Shown here: positions 47,846 through 56,350 of the stretch, one piece after another
Numbering within the stretch: the stretch's first letter is position 1
How the letters are laid out: each line of letters opens with the position of its first letter
Assembly (NCBI RefSeq): GCF_038396785.1
Contig: NZ_CP151087.1
Coordinates: 2,294,001-2,358,000 of the forward strand
From: Sphingobacterium thalpophilum
GTDB taxonomy: Bacteria; Bacteroidota; Bacteroidia; Sphingobacteriales; Sphingobacteriaceae
Reading direction: 5' to 3'
Length of the DNA stretch: 64,000 bases
The notes under the pieces: model-generated
Database searches by the model: none
What the model was told of the DNA's origin: nothing
The model's input: only the letters and a program-made list of their open reading frames with translations
Made by a program: the position numbers and the translations under genes

Positions 47846-48472
47846 ATGAAGAAAATCAGATTAGATATCGTTGGTTTATCCTATAGTCAAACGCAATCTG
47901 GGGCTTATGCTCTTGTATTGGGAGAAGTGGAGGGCAACAGAAGATTGCCCATCATTATCGGCAGCCACGAGGCTCAAGCTATTGCTATTCGGATAGAGAA
48001 AATGATTCCTAGTCGTCCGCTGACACACGACCTATTTCAATCTTTTGCAGATTCTTTTGGTATTAAACTCATTGAAGTACTGATCTATAATTTGATTGAA
48101 GGGATATTTTATGCTAAAATTATCTGTTCCGACGGCAACAAGATTGTCGAGATTGATGCCCGCACATCCGATGCCGTTGCACTGGCTGTACGGTTTGAAG
48201 CTCCGATCTATGCCTACGAATTTATTATGTCCTCTGCTGGAATTATCATTGAGGGACATGAGTTCGCATTTTTGGAAAACCTAGACAAGTCCAACAAAGT
48301 TCAGGATCCAAGTGTTGTTGAGATCGAAGAAAAAACACCTTCAAAATCCCCACAAAATCCTTTCTCCACGTTGACAGATGAGCAACTGGAGCAAGCACTT
48401 AATCAGGCATTGACCGAAGAAAACTACGAGCAGGCTGCATTGATTAGGGATGAGATTTCCAAAAGAAAATAA
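47846..48472 (+). CDS. Bifunctional nuclease family protein (DUF151 + UVR motif)
   Basis: 208 aa from the ATG at 47846; an in-frame TTG at 47795 lies inside the promoter. Residues ~5-135 are the BFN/DUF151 domain (LSYSQTQSGAYALVLGEVEGNRRLPIIIGSHEAQAIAI, RPLTHDLFQSFADSFG, DARTSDAVALAVRFEAPIYA). After a linker, residues ~172-206 form a UVR-type helical hairpin (LTDEQLEQALNQALTEENYEQAALIRDEI). Homologues have been reported with RNase and DNase activity; the role here is inferred from family only. Confidence 0.92.
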   Translation: MKKIRLDIVGLSYSQTQSGAYALVLGEVEGNRRLPIIIGSHEAQAIAIRIEKMIPSRPLTHDLFQSFADSFGIKLIEVLIYNLIEGIFYAKIICSDGNKIVEIDARTSDAVALAVRFEAPIYAYEFIMSSAGIIIEGHEFAFLENLDKSNKVQDPSVVEIEEKTPSKSPQNPFSTLTDEQLEQALNQALTEENYEQAALIRDEISKRK

Positions 48473-48517
48473 CTCCTTTCATTAAAGCGAAACAAAAATT
48501 TTAAATAACATCGATTT

Positions 48518-49888
48518 ATGTCTATTAAATTAAGATTGACCATTATGAGCTTCTTTCAGTTTTTTGTCTGGGGAGCATGGTTGATTACAATAGCAAACTA
48601 TTGGTTTGGCACAAAACAATGGGATGGTACACAATTTGGAGCTATTTTTGCAACCATGGGGATCGCTTCTTTATTTATGCCTACCCTGATGGGAATTATC
48701 GCCGATCGTTGGATAAATGCCGAAAGATTATATTTTATTCTTCACTTATGTTATGCGGGTGTTTTATTCTATTTACCTCAGGTAAATGATCCAAACACCT
48801 TTTTTTATGCGATGCTTGCGGCAATGTGTTTTTATATGCCAACTTTGGCCCTATCCAACTCCATTGCGTATACGGCATTGAATGAAAATAACTACGATTT
48901 GGTCAAGGCATTCCCGCCTATCCGGGTTTTCGGAACGATAGGCTTTATCGTTGCCATGTGGATCACCAATTTAACAGGCAACAAGGCCACAGCTTATCAA
49001 TTTTATATCGCCGGAACCGCAGCTTTGGCTTTAAGTCTCTATGCTTTTACATTACCTAAATGTCCACCGAAGAAGTTACAACAGGAAGATGCTTCCTGGA
49101 CACAACTATTAGGCTTGGAAGCATTTAAACTTTTTGGAAATTATAAAATGGCTTTGTTCTTTATTTTTTCCATGTTCTTAGGTGCCGCACTCCAATTGAC
49201 CAATGCCTACGGTGATGTGTTTTTGGATGAATTTAAATTCTACCCTAAATTTGCAGAATCTTTCGTTGTGAAATATTCGACCATCATTATGTCGATTTCG
49301 CAGATATCCGAGACACTTTTTATTCTTGCTATTCCATTTTTCCTCAAAAGATTCGGTATAAAAAAGGTCATGCTGATTTCGATGTTTGCCTGGGTATTAC
49401 GTTTTGGATTATTCTCATTTGGTGACCCTGCAGGCGGACTTTGGATGATTGTATTATCCTGTATCGTCTATGGTATGGCATTTGACTTCTTTAATATCTC
49501 GGGTTCTTTATTTGTTGAAACCTCCACAACATCACGCATACGCAGCTCGGCACAAGGCTTATTTATGATGATGACAAACGGTTTCGGTGCCGTTGTAGGC
49601 AGTTTTGCATCGGGTTGGATCATTGACCATTACTTTACCAAAAGTTTTCAAAACAGTAAGGATCTCGCACAATACCTGGATACAACAATCGATAATACCC
49701 ATTTTCTACATTTCCTGCAGGAAAAGAGTATTTCCATATTACCTGACGGCATGTTAAGCGGTAACCTCATGCTAAAAGACTGGCATGACATCTGGCTTGC
49801 ATTTGCCATCTACACCTTGGTTATAGCAATCTTCTTTGCTGTATTCTTTAGACATAAACACGAGCGTGAACCGCTAAACTCAAAATAA
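48518..49888 (+). CDS. NupG/NHS-family nucleoside:H+ symporter (MFS)
   Basis: 456 aa, twelve predicted membrane helices. SIKLRLTIMSFFQFFVWGAWLITIANYW is the typical N-terminus of nucleoside permeases of the NupG/XapB group; MPTLMGIIADRWINAERLY is the loop 2-3 MFS motif. The C-terminal part has SGSLFVETSTTSRIRSSAQGLFMMMTNGFGA, also typical. It imports nucleosides with protons across the inner membrane. It is 45 bp after the bifunctional nuclease gene; cotranscription is possible, which would pair a nuclease-like protein with nucleoside uptake. Confidence 0.9.
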   Translation: MSIKLRLTIMSFFQFFVWGAWLITIANYWFGTKQWDGTQFGAIFATMGIASLFMPTLMGIIADRWINAERLYFILHLCYAGVLFYLPQVNDPNTFFYAMLAAMCFYMPTLALSNSIAYTALNENNYDLVKAFPPIRVFGTIGFIVAMWITNLTGNKATAYQFYIAGTAALALSLYAFTLPKCPPKKLQQEDASWTQLLGLEAFKLFGNYKMALFFIFSMFLGAALQLTNAYGDVFLDEFKFYPKFAESFVVKYSTIIMSISQISETLFILAIPFFLKRFGIKKVMLISMFAWVLRFGLFSFGDPAGGLWMIVLSCIVYGMAFDFFNISGSLFVETSTTSRIRSSAQGLFMMMTNGFGAVVGSFASGWIIDHYFTKSFQNSKDLAQYLDTTIDNTHFLHFLQEKSISILPDGMLSGNLMLKDWHDIWLAFAIYTLVIAIFFAVFFRHKHEREPLNSK

Positions 49889-49892
49889 CCGA

Positions 49893-49915
49893 AAGCCGCT
49901 AATTGCGGCTTTTTG
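49893..49915 (+). terminator. Terminator after the nucleoside symporter
   Basis: AAAGCCGC-TAATT-GCGGCTTTTT, a short strong stem with a T-run, directly before the next promoter box. Confidence 0.85.
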
Positions 49916-49923
49916 TATATTTG
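49916..49923 (+). promoter_or_regulatory. -7 box TATATTTG before the MscS-type gene
   Basis: A perfect TAnnTTTG that ends 4 bp before the ATG at 49928 and abuts the preceding terminator, implying a leaderless mRNA. Confidence 0.5.
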
Positions 49924-49927
49924 TAAC

Positions 49928-51253
49928 ATGCAAAGCACAGCAACGGAATTATTCAAAGATTCCCAATCCTACATCTATAACTGGACATTTCAATGGATTA
50001 AACAACTTGGTCTTGATAATCAGGGGAGCCACTTTGTTAACTCGATCCTTTTACTCTTACTGGTTATCCTGTTTTTGATCGTCATTGACTATTTCACCAA
50101 AAGAACGTTACTCCTGTTAACAATCAAAGCCATCAGGCGAAGTACAAATCGCTTTGATGATCTATTGATCCGCAATAAAACGCTGAAACTTATTGCTCAT
50201 TTTGTTCCGATATTAGTGGCACAATATATCATGCCCATTATCTTCATGGGTTTTCCAACCTGGAAAGAAAACAGCAATAAAATACTTGACATAGCAACGA
50301 CCGTCGTCAGTTTACTGATTATCCATTCGCTTCTGAAAAGTTTACGGGACATGCTGCGCATGAAGAAATCTTTTGCCGACAAGCCCCTGGAAAGTTATTT
50401 ACAGGTGTGCCAGATTATCCTATTATTTATCGGTGGGACGATCTGCTTTTCGATATTGACTGGAAAATCCCCTTGGTCCTTCTTATTATCCTTGGGTGCC
50501 GCATCCGCAATTCTGATGTTGGTATTCAAAGACACTATACTAGGATTTGTTGCCAGTATACAAGTTTCGGCCAATGACTCCATCCGTGTAGGCGATTGGA
50601 TAGAGATGCCCAAATATGGCGCCGATGGAACGGTCAAAGAGATTAATCTCAATAATGTAAAAGTACAGAACTTTGATAAGACCATTACGACGATACCGAC
50701 ACATACGCTATTGTCGGATTCGTTCAAAAATTACAGGGGCATGCAGCAGTCGGGCGGTAGGCGCTTAAAGCGGGCCATAAATATCAAAATTTCCACGATT
50801 CGATTTTTAGAAAATGAAGAAATTGAAAAACTCAAAAATATACAGATCCTGCGGCCGTATATCGAAGAGCGCGCCAGGACAATTGACCAATTCAACACCC
50901 AACAGCAGATAGATCAGTCAAGCCCCATAAACGGTCGCAAAATGACCAATTTAGGGATGTTCAGAGCTTACACACTCACCTATTTACGTCAAAACCCCAA
51001 TATCCACAAGACCATGCCCCTGATGGTGCGTCAGCTTGCTTCAACCGAACACGGTGTTCCAGTCGAACTTTATTTCTTTGTAAACGATATCCGCTGGGAA
51101 TATTACGAAGGAATTGTTTCGGATGTATTCGACCACCTATTTGCCGCCACAAAATACTTCGACCTGGAGATCTTTGAAAATCCGGCATCGGATGATTTTC
51201 GGCCTGCTATCCGGCATAAAAGCCTTCATGACTTCGCAGACCAACAACAATAA
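49928..51253 (+). CDS. MscS-family mechanosensitive ion channel (YbdG-like)
   Basis: 441 aa from the ATG at 49928. Four to five membrane helices (~30-190) lead into the conserved pore helix and beta domain: SFLLSLGAASAILMLVFKDTILGFVASIQVSANDSIRVGDWIEMPKYGADGTVKEINLNNVKVQNFDKTI (shown here as landmarks SLGAASAILMLVF, SIRVGDWIEMP, GTVKEINL). The soluble C-terminal domain is long, as in the YbdG/MscM group. It releases solutes under osmotic downshock. Monocistronic. Confidence 0.92.
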   Translation: MQSTATELFKDSQSYIYNWTFQWIKQLGLDNQGSHFVNSILLLLLVILFLIVIDYFTKRTLLLLTIKAIRRSTNRFDDLLIRNKTLKLIAHFVPILVAQYIMPIIFMGFPTWKENSNKILDIATTVVSLLIIHSLLKSLRDMLRMKKSFADKPLESYLQVCQIILLFIGGTICFSILTGKSPWSFLLSLGAASAILMLVFKDTILGFVASIQVSANDSIRVGDWIEMPKYGADGTVKEINLNNVKVQNFDKTITTIPTHTLLSDSFKNYRGMQQSGGRRLKRAINIKISTIRFLENEEIEKLKNIQILRPYIEERARTIDQFNTQQQIDQSSPINGRKMTNLGMFRAYTLTYLRQNPNIHKTMPLMVRQLASTEHGVPVELYFFVNDIRWEYYEGIVSDVFDHLFAATKYFDLEIFENPASDDFRPAIRHKSLHDFADQQQ

Positions 51254-51316
51254 AAGCGAACGGAATGTTCTTTCTGGCCAATAACGTCAGACACTTTCAG
51301 AAGAAAATATCGCTGT

Positions 51317-51350
51317 CGAACTAAGTGTTCAGCCGAACTATGTGTTCATA
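51317..51350. repeat. 17-bp tandem duplication with a GAAC..GTTC dyad
   Basis: CGAACTAAGTGTTCAGC is followed at once by CGAACTATGTGTTCATA. Each copy has an imperfect dyad GAAC-N5-GTTC. It lies in the gap between mscS and the ISL3-type element. Confidence 0.55.
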
Positions 51351-51440
51351 TATTGCTAAGGTTCATACCAAACGAATTACCAGGCAAAACCTTGTCTGCA
51401 TAAATCAAATGAACTGTAAGAACAGGCCAGCCGAGAAGCA

Positions 51441-51448
51441 GTTAAATG
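51441..51448. repeat. Target-site duplication, left copy (GTTAAATG)
   Basis: Identical to 52870-52877 on the other side of the ISL3-type element. Confidence 0.92.
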
Positions 51449-51516
51449 GGATCATGTACAAAAGTTGTGGAGGGGATAAAAAATAATTAGATATTTGTGC
51501 TTTGATATTTATACAG

Positions 51517-51882
51517 ATGCACGAATCTTTTAACGCGTTAATGCCCTTAATTATTCCCGAAGGAGTTTCCGATTATTTTGAGATGACCCACTATTCCAAA
51601 GAAGAAAAAAGACTGGATATCTTTCTGGAGGAACTCAATAATACACCTGAAGAATATCAAGGCCAGAAGTTGATTTCCAAGGGGTTTTTCGAACCCGTTA
51701 CCCTTCAAGATTTTCCTATCCGTGGCATGCAGGTCTATCTTCATGTCAAGCGCCGCAGGTGGCTCAACCAGGATACCGATAAAGTAGTCTACAGAAATTG
51801 GGAACTAGTAGCCAAAGGGACGCGCATCACACAGGATTTCGCAGCTTTTTTAAAAGGTATCAGCGGACAACCAGGCTCATAG
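51517..51882 (+). CDS. ISAon1-type transposase, N-terminal ORF (orfA)
   Basis: 121 aa from the ATG at 51517. LMPLIIPEGVSDYFEMTHYSK, LDIFLEELNNTPEEYQGQKLISKGF and IRGMQVYLHVKRRRWLNQDTDKVVYRNW match the separate N-terminal region of ISAon1-type transposases (zinc-ribbon-less). It ends DFAAFLKGISG... at a TAG. The transposase continues in another frame (orfB), with a 29-base overlap. Confidence 0.85.
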   Translation: MHESFNALMPLIIPEGVSDYFEMTHYSKEEKRLDIFLEELNNTPEEYQGQKLISKGFFEPVTLQDFPIRGMQVYLHVKRRRWLNQDTDKVVYRNWELVAKGTRITQDFAAFLKGISGQPGS

Positions 51883-52846
51883 CATTCAGACCATCAGTTC
51901 ATTCTATGGGATATCAGCCAGTAAACTAAGGAGATACTACCGCAATAAACTGAGCGGTTTCCAGGATTGGGAGCATCGCGAAAATGCGCGAGATGGATTG
52001 ACCTTCCCACAGAATGTCAGCGGCCATCTTTCTATTGACGAGACCTGCCTATCCCATGGCGAGCTCTATACCGTTGTCACCAATAAAGAAGCACGGGGCA
52101 AAAAAGGGACCATTGTAGCCATACTGAACGGGACAAAATCAGAGAACATTATCCCGATCCTTCAAAAGATCCCACAGAGATTACGAAATAAAGTTCAAGA
52201 GATAACGCTTGATTTAGCCGGTAATATGGGATTGATAGCCAAAAGATGCTTTCCCAATGCTGTTCAGGTAATAGACCGTTTCCATGTTCAGCAACTTGCT
52301 AACGAAGCGCTTCAGGAAATAAGGATAAAGCACCGCTGGCAGGCCATTGACGATGAAAATCAAGCAATTGACCAAGCACGAAAGAATAAGGAAACCTATT
52401 TTCCGGAAGTCCTATCCAACAGTGAAACCATCAAACAGTTACTTGCAAGAAGCCGATACCTGCTTTATAAAAGTGAACATAAATGGACTTACGAGCAAAG
52501 AGAAAGGGCTGCTGTACTCTTTGAGCGATATCCCGATATTGAAAAGGCGTACAGGCTATCCCAAGAACTCTCTTGGATATTCAACACCACCATAGATAAG
52601 ATCTACGCCTTTACAAGGTTGGCAAAATGGGCGGATAAAGTGGAACAGGCCGGCTTCAAGTCATTCAACACCGTCTCCAGAACCATAAATATCCATCACA
52701 AAAAAATATTGAACTACTTCGACAACAAGAGTACAAATGCTTCAGCAGAATCTTTCAATGCAAAGATAAAAGCTTTCAGAAGTCAGTTTAGAGGTGTAGG
52801 TGACATCAATTTCTTCCTGTTCAGATTGACCAAATTATTTGCGTAG
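51854..52846 (+). CDS. ISAon1-type transposase, catalytic ORF (orfB)
   Basis: The frame is open from 51854 to the TAG at 52844-52846, about 330 codons, but has no ATG at its beginning; the first start-like codon is a TTG at 51998, after the HTH part (SIQTISSFYGISASKLRRYYR). The ISL3 DDE core is intact: HLSIDETCLSHGELYTVVTN (Asp), EITLDLAGNMGLIAKRCFP (Asp), VIDRFHVQQLA, and NASAESFNAKIKAFRSQFRG (Glu). Going from orfA to orfB needs a +1 (or -2) shift within the 29-base overlap, or initiation at a non-ATG codon. Confidence 0.85.
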   Translation, partial: KVSADNQAHSIQTISSFYGISASKLRRYYRNKLSGFQDWEHRENARDGLTFPQNVSGHLSIDETCLSHGELYTVVTNKEARGKKGTIVAILNGTKSENIIPILQKIPQRLRNKVQEITLDLAGNMGLIAKRCFPNAVQVIDRFHVQQLANEALQEIRIKHRWQAIDDENQAIDQARKNKETYFPEVLSNSETIKQLLARSRYLLYKSEHKWTYEQRERAAVLFERYPDIEKAYRLSQELSWIFNTTIDKIYAFTRLAKWADKVEQAGFKSFNTVSRTINIHHKKILNYFDNKSTNASAESFNAKIKAFRSQFRGVGDINFFLFRLTKLFA

Positions 52847-52869
52847 TCCACAGGTTTTGAAACTGATCC

Positions 52870-52877
52870 GTTAAATG
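52870..52877. repeat. Target-site duplication, right copy (GTTAAATG)
   Basis: Partner of 51441-51448. Confidence 0.92.
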
Positions 52878-52916
52878 CTGGTATCGTAAGATAGCCTAAA
52901 AGGTCTAAAACAGTGA

Positions 52917-52940
52917 AAGGTAATCTGGGGAGATTACCTT
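52917..52940. terminator. Hairpin between the ISL3 element and the metallophosphoesterase gene
   Basis: AAGGTAATCT pairs perfectly with AGATTACCTT around GGGG; an outer GTGAA/TTCAC extends it. It may originally have ended the mscS transcript, now 1.6 kb away because of the IS, or it may serve the minus-strand gene. Confidence 0.6.
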
Positions 52941-53102
52941 CACTTTAAAAACAAACTAAATTTTCAGACGTGTTTCACAACAGATCTACACATTAACCCT
53001 AACTCTTTATGAATCAAAAATTACTCTACACAAATATAGGATCGTTATGTTAAGTGCATCTTAAGCTATCTTTAAACTTAAAACAACTCTACAAATGCTT
53101 AT

Positions 53103-54662
53103 TTATCTCACCTCAATAGTCTTTGTTGCCAGGTGTACTCTATTGAAAAGATCAACCGCTTGAACCTCAATCTGATATTTACCAGCTTTAAGTTTGGGCA
53201 AATTAGCTGTCCACAGATGACTGGATTTTTCGGGGTTCGAAGGTCTACGCGTATTCTTTAATTCAGTTGCTGTATCGTATTTAGCAAGAGAATTTAGGAA
53301 TGCCGGATCGTTTTCATTGACAAAATCCATTTCCTTCCATTCGCCCTGATTGATTCTATACGTTACCTTGTCACCTTCCTTTCCAATGAAAAAATTAGCG
53401 TATATCGGATATCTCTTTGTGTATTTTTCTGGAACGACTGATGCGCCATATAAATCAATCTGATACGTTGCTGGCTTACCGACAACCTTATAATCAAAAC
53501 TGTATTGGTTACCCTCGATTTTTAATATGGCATACCCTTTTGGTGTACCGTCCCGCATTGTAGAAACAGGAATTCCCTTTTCATTCAACTCGCCCGAATA
53601 CCAGTCGCCCGAGGTTGTACCCACATTATATTCGTGATGTGGCTTTTCTTGTTTCCATCCGTCCTTTTGTCCATAAAAATATTGGCGCTGAAAGTGTGTA
53701 TGCGCGGACAGAGACAAGGTATGCTTAAATGGAGCCAAAATATCGAACAGACGTTGTCTATCTTCGTTACGAAAGACATCCGAGTTTTGATGGTATAAAG
53801 GAATATGAAATGCCAACACAATCAATTTATCTTTAGCAACGTTTTTTAAGTCATTTTCCACAAAATCAAGCTGATCTTTACGGAATCCGCCTAAATAACC
53901 TTTACCTGTCCGTGGATTCGGATAAATGATATTATCAAGAATGATAAAATGCGTGTTTCCGTAATTGAACGCATAATTATTGGGGCCAAACGTCCGCTCG
54001 AACGATTCATCGGAGAGGATATCCAGTTTAGCATCATAGTTCATATCGTGGTTTCCCATGACATTATACCATGGCAAGCCCATCGTGGAAATCACCGATT
54101 TATATTTTGGCTGAAGTGAAAGATCGTCTCCCACCAAGTCGCCTAAGCTTATTCCGAATTTCGCAATTGTCTTATCGGAAATTTCATTGATCACACCATT
54201 TTTGAAATAGGCCAGTTCTTCCTCCGTGTAAGCCTGTGGATCACCAAAAACAAAAGCTGAAAAATTAGGATCCTCATCTTGTTGATACATTGCAAAATTT
54301 ACAGCAGCAGGGATTTTTCCTGTAGCAGCAACAGCAGGATATTTTGAAGCTGGACTACCGTTTACTTTATGGATATAATAGAATTTTGGGTGGTTATTTT
54401 CATCCAAGGGCAAAGCATAGCCTGTTGGTTTAACCACAAAAATGATGTTGTCATTTCCAACGGGCAATTGGTAATTACCATCTTTATCAGTCGTTGTCAC
54501 TTCACGCCCGTTACTAACAGAAACAGACGCAATGCCTTGTTCGTTTTTATCTAATTTTCCGTTCTTGTTTGCGTCCAGATAAACTTTTCCTTTTGCAAAA
54601 TCTTGCGCCTGCACAGCGTTTACGCATGCCCAGGAAATTGCTAGTGCCAAAAATGCTTTCAT
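53103..54662 (-). CDS. Exported calcineurin-like metallophosphoesterase, three-domain type
   Basis: 519 aa. A signal peptide (1-19) precedes an N-terminal Cna-B-like domain (~22-110, GKVYLDANKNGKLDKNEQGIASVSVSNG). The phosphoesterase domain shows FVFGDPQAYTEEE, ISLGDLVGDD, NVMGNHDMNYD, FHIPLYH and SAHTHFQRQYF, giving the Asp/Asn/His metal ligands. The C-terminal ~150 residues form the calcineurin-like C-terminal domain (IYANFFIGKEGDKVTYRINQGEWKEM). It is periplasmic or surface-located and hydrolyses an unknown phosphoester. It is monocistronic, with a GTCCCTAT 11-bp array 180 bp upstream. Confidence 0.93.
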   Translation of the reverse strand: MKAFLALAISWACVNAVQAQDFAKGKVYLDANKNGKLDKNEQGIASVSVSNGREVTTTDKDGNYQLPVGNDNIIFVVKPTGYALPLDENNHPKFYYIHKVNGSPASKYPAVAATGKIPAAVNFAMYQQDEDPNFSAFVFGDPQAYTEEELAYFKNGVINEISDKTIAKFGISLGDLVGDDLSLQPKYKSVISTMGLPWYNVMGNHDMNYDAKLDILSDESFERTFGPNNYAFNYGNTHFIILDNIIYPNPRTGKGYLGGFRKDQLDFVENDLKNVAKDKLIVLAFHIPLYHQNSDVFRNEDRQRLFDILAPFKHTLSLSAHTHFQRQYFYGQKDGWKQEKPHHEYNVGTTSGDWYSGELNEKGIPVSTMRDGTPKGYAILKIEGNQYSFDYKVVGKPATYQIDLYGASVVPEKYTKRYPIYANFFIGKEGDKVTYRINQGEWKEMDFVNENDPAFLNSLAKYDTATELKNTRRPSNPEKSSHLWTANLPKLKAGKYQIEVQAVDLFNRVHLATKTIEVR

Positions 54663-54840
54663 ATGAAATTTTGTTTTGGCGCTAAAGTATTCGATTCAGG
54701 TTAACGGAGTATAAAGAGAATATAAAGAATTTATCAAAAAAACAAAGGAAGCCATTTAACACTCTTGTATTAATTAATCCATATTTGGCAGTATCGTTAT
54801 AGGGACTTTATCCGTGTTTTATACGTATTCATCCGAATGA

Positions 54841-54884
54841 GGTCCCTATCAGGTCCCTATTAAGTCCCTATAAAATCCCCATTA
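54841..54884. repeat. Four 11-bp units (GGTCCCTATTA)
   Basis: GGTCCCTATCA, GGTCCCTATTA, AGTCCCTATAA and AATCCCCATTA stand head to tail without gaps. Their cores start at exactly 11-bp steps. The period matches the arrays at 26.0-26.7 kb although the core sequence differs. One opposed unit lies at 54797-54808. Confidence 0.88.
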
Positions 54885-54953
54885 ACATATATGTTGTTGG
54901 CCGGTTAAATCCTTCTTCCATCCTTTGTTTTCAGACGGATATTCGGCACAAAA

Positions 54954-54985
54954 AAAGAGAAACCAATGACTTGATTTCTCTCTTT
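54954..54985 (-). terminator. Terminator after the 167-aa gene
   Basis: AAAGAGAAACCAA pairs with TTGATTTCTCTCTTT with two mismatches around a 4-base loop, 22 bp past the stop at 55008. Confidence 0.65.
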
Positions 54986-55007
54986 ACCCTTAGGGCCTAT
55001 TTCTTAA

Positions 55008-55511
55008 CTATCTGGCTTGCGCAGTTGCCAACATGCGGTTGACTTCATCGATCATTGATTTTGCTGCATCGTGCATCCGAGGGTTGCCTGCAAAATCGGC
55101 GTCTAAAGTAATATGCTTGGACTTATCTTTATAGTTGTACTCTAAATAAAAACGTGGAACTTTAGAATGTGTTGAATCCTGCTGCCATTCAGGTCCAGTC
55201 ATATCGGTATCCAAGTTCCAAAAGCCGAGCTCCATTGCTTTGCGGTGCAGGTACAATAAATCGTCTTTTGTAAATTTTACAGTATCGGTAATTAAAGAAT
55301 CTTTTTTGTCTAAATACTTATAGATGCGTGTTTTTGAATTGTATTCGTTGACCATGTGGTTCGGCTCGCCGTATTTGAATTCAATGGATTCAAAATCAGC
55401 AAAACGAAAAGGGGCATTTTTGATCATATTACTGTAGTAATAAACACAATACATCAAAAACGGCACAATAATACAAAGGCCCAAAAAAATCTTCTTACTC
55501 TTGATTGTCAT
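55008..55511 (-). CDS. Membrane-anchored hypothetical protein, 167 aa
   Basis: A single N-terminal helix (~6-27, IFLGLCIIVPFLMYCVYYY) anchors or exports the protein. The rest is soluble and mixed alpha/beta (FESIEFKYGEPNHMVNEYNSKTRIYKYLDKKDSL, LYLHRKAMELGFWNLDTDM, RFYLEYNYKDKSKHITLDADF). I do not recognise the family or any catalytic motif. It is followed on the same strand by a terminator and preceded by the NlpC/P60 gene, with 91 bp between them. Confidence 0.75.
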   Translation of the reverse strand: MTIKSKKIFLGLCIIVPFLMYCVYYYSNMIKNAPFRFADFESIEFKYGEPNHMVNEYNSKTRIYKYLDKKDSLITDTVKFTKDDLLYLHRKAMELGFWNLDTDMTGPEWQQDSTHSKVPRFYLEYNYKDKSKHITLDADFAGNPRMHDAAKSMIDEVNRMLATAQAR

Positions 55512-55602
55512 TTCTATAAAATTTTGACAAAAATAAGGATTTATACAGGGTATAAAAGTTTATATCAAGATATGACATAAAACCTACATGAAATTCACGC
55601 GT

Positions 55603-56175
55603 TTAGATATTGGGAGAGCCCGCGTCAACAAAGGTCTTCGCATACCAACTGTCGGAAAGATCAGAGATAATAACACCTTTCCGTGTCGAAACATGAACGA
55701 ACTTATTATTATGCAGGTATACACCAACATGATCTATTCCATTTCGTCCGAAAGAAAAAAACACGAGATCTCCTTCTTCAAGTTTATCGACCTTTTTTCT
55801 CTTTACTATTCCTTCCATGTCACGCGAAGTCCGCGGCAAATTCCCTTTGTATACTTCAATATAGAGCAGATTAACAAATCCCGAGCAATCTACCCCCGAT
55901 TTGGTCTGTCCACCCATACGATGCGGTATCCCCATCCAATCGTCAATAAAGGAATAAAGGTGCGGATTTAGTTTTTTGGTACTCACATTGAGCAAGTCTG
56001 CATAATTGTCAAGTTTGGATCCCGAAAAAGTTTTTCCACGCGCTGAGCTCGCATCTGTCAAAACCGAACCATTGGAAGAATGTGTTTTGGAGCTAAGTAC
56101 CTTTTTCTTCGTTGAACAACTGCTCAAAAATAGAACTGCACCTAAAAAGAAGATAAAATAAGATCTGACACCCAT
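55603..56175 (-). CDS. NlpC/P60-family (C40) cell-wall peptidase lipoprotein
   Basis: 190 aa. Lipobox FLSSC (Cys20) followed by a Ser/Lys-rich spacer, then the NlpC/P60 domain (~75-187). The catalytic residues are Cys97 in SGVDCSGFVNLLY, His149 in NGIDHVGVYLHNN and His161 in KFVHVSTRKG. Such enzymes cut the D-Glu-diaminopimelate bond in peptidoglycan stem peptides. The single-domain lipoprotein architecture resembles Spr/MepS. Monocistronic and divergent from the EamA gene. Confidence 0.93.
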   Translation of the reverse strand: MGVRSYFIFFLGAVLFLSSCSTKKKVLSSKTHSSNGSVLTDASSARGKTFSGSKLDNYADLLNVSTKKLNPHLYSFIDDWMGIPHRMGGQTKSGVDCSGFVNLLYIEVYKGNLPRTSRDMEGIVKRKKVDKLEEGDLVFFSFGRNGIDHVGVYLHNNKFVHVSTRKGVIISDLSDSWYAKTFVDAGSPNI

Positions 56176-56323
56176 GCTGTTCGATTTACGTTCTTGCTTA
56201 ACAAACTTACTTGCCTAACAAACTTAATTAAATTGCTGTTGATATCCAATAAATTTGCTTGCCCCCGGAGATTGCTTTTCTTGATAAGAACGTCAGATAA
56301 GAAAAAGAATTGTTCAGAAATCG

Positions 56324-56331
56324 TAACTTTG
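56324..56331 (+). promoter_or_regulatory. -7 box TAACTTTG before the EamA gene
   Basis: Matches TAnnTTTG, 19 bp before the ATG at 56351. No TTG at the standard upstream spacing. Confidence 0.45.
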
Positions 56332-56350
56332 ACGCCTAATTTATTTGAGA

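Larger units (their letters stand above)
51449..52869 (+). mobile_element. ISL3-family (ISAon1-type) insertion sequence, 1421 bp, complete
   Basis: Inverted ends: GGATCATGTACAAAAGTTGTGG on the left; GGATCAGTTTCAAAACCTGTGG read inward from the right (about 16 of 22 match). It is flanked by perfect 8-bp GTTAAATG repeats, the size expected for ISL3. It contains orfA and orfB in two frames. It landed in the non-coding gap between mscS and the metallophosphoesterase gene and broke no recognisable gene. Confidence 0.93.
54663..55007. other. Intergenic region with an 11-bp repeat array
   Basis: 345 bp upstream of the metallophosphoesterase gene and downstream of the 167-aa gene. It contains a 12-bp inverted pair (TTATAGGGACTT at 54797-54808 with AAGTCCCTATAA at 54862-54873), the array at 54841-54884 and a terminator at 54954-54985. 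No ORF. Confidence 0.7.
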
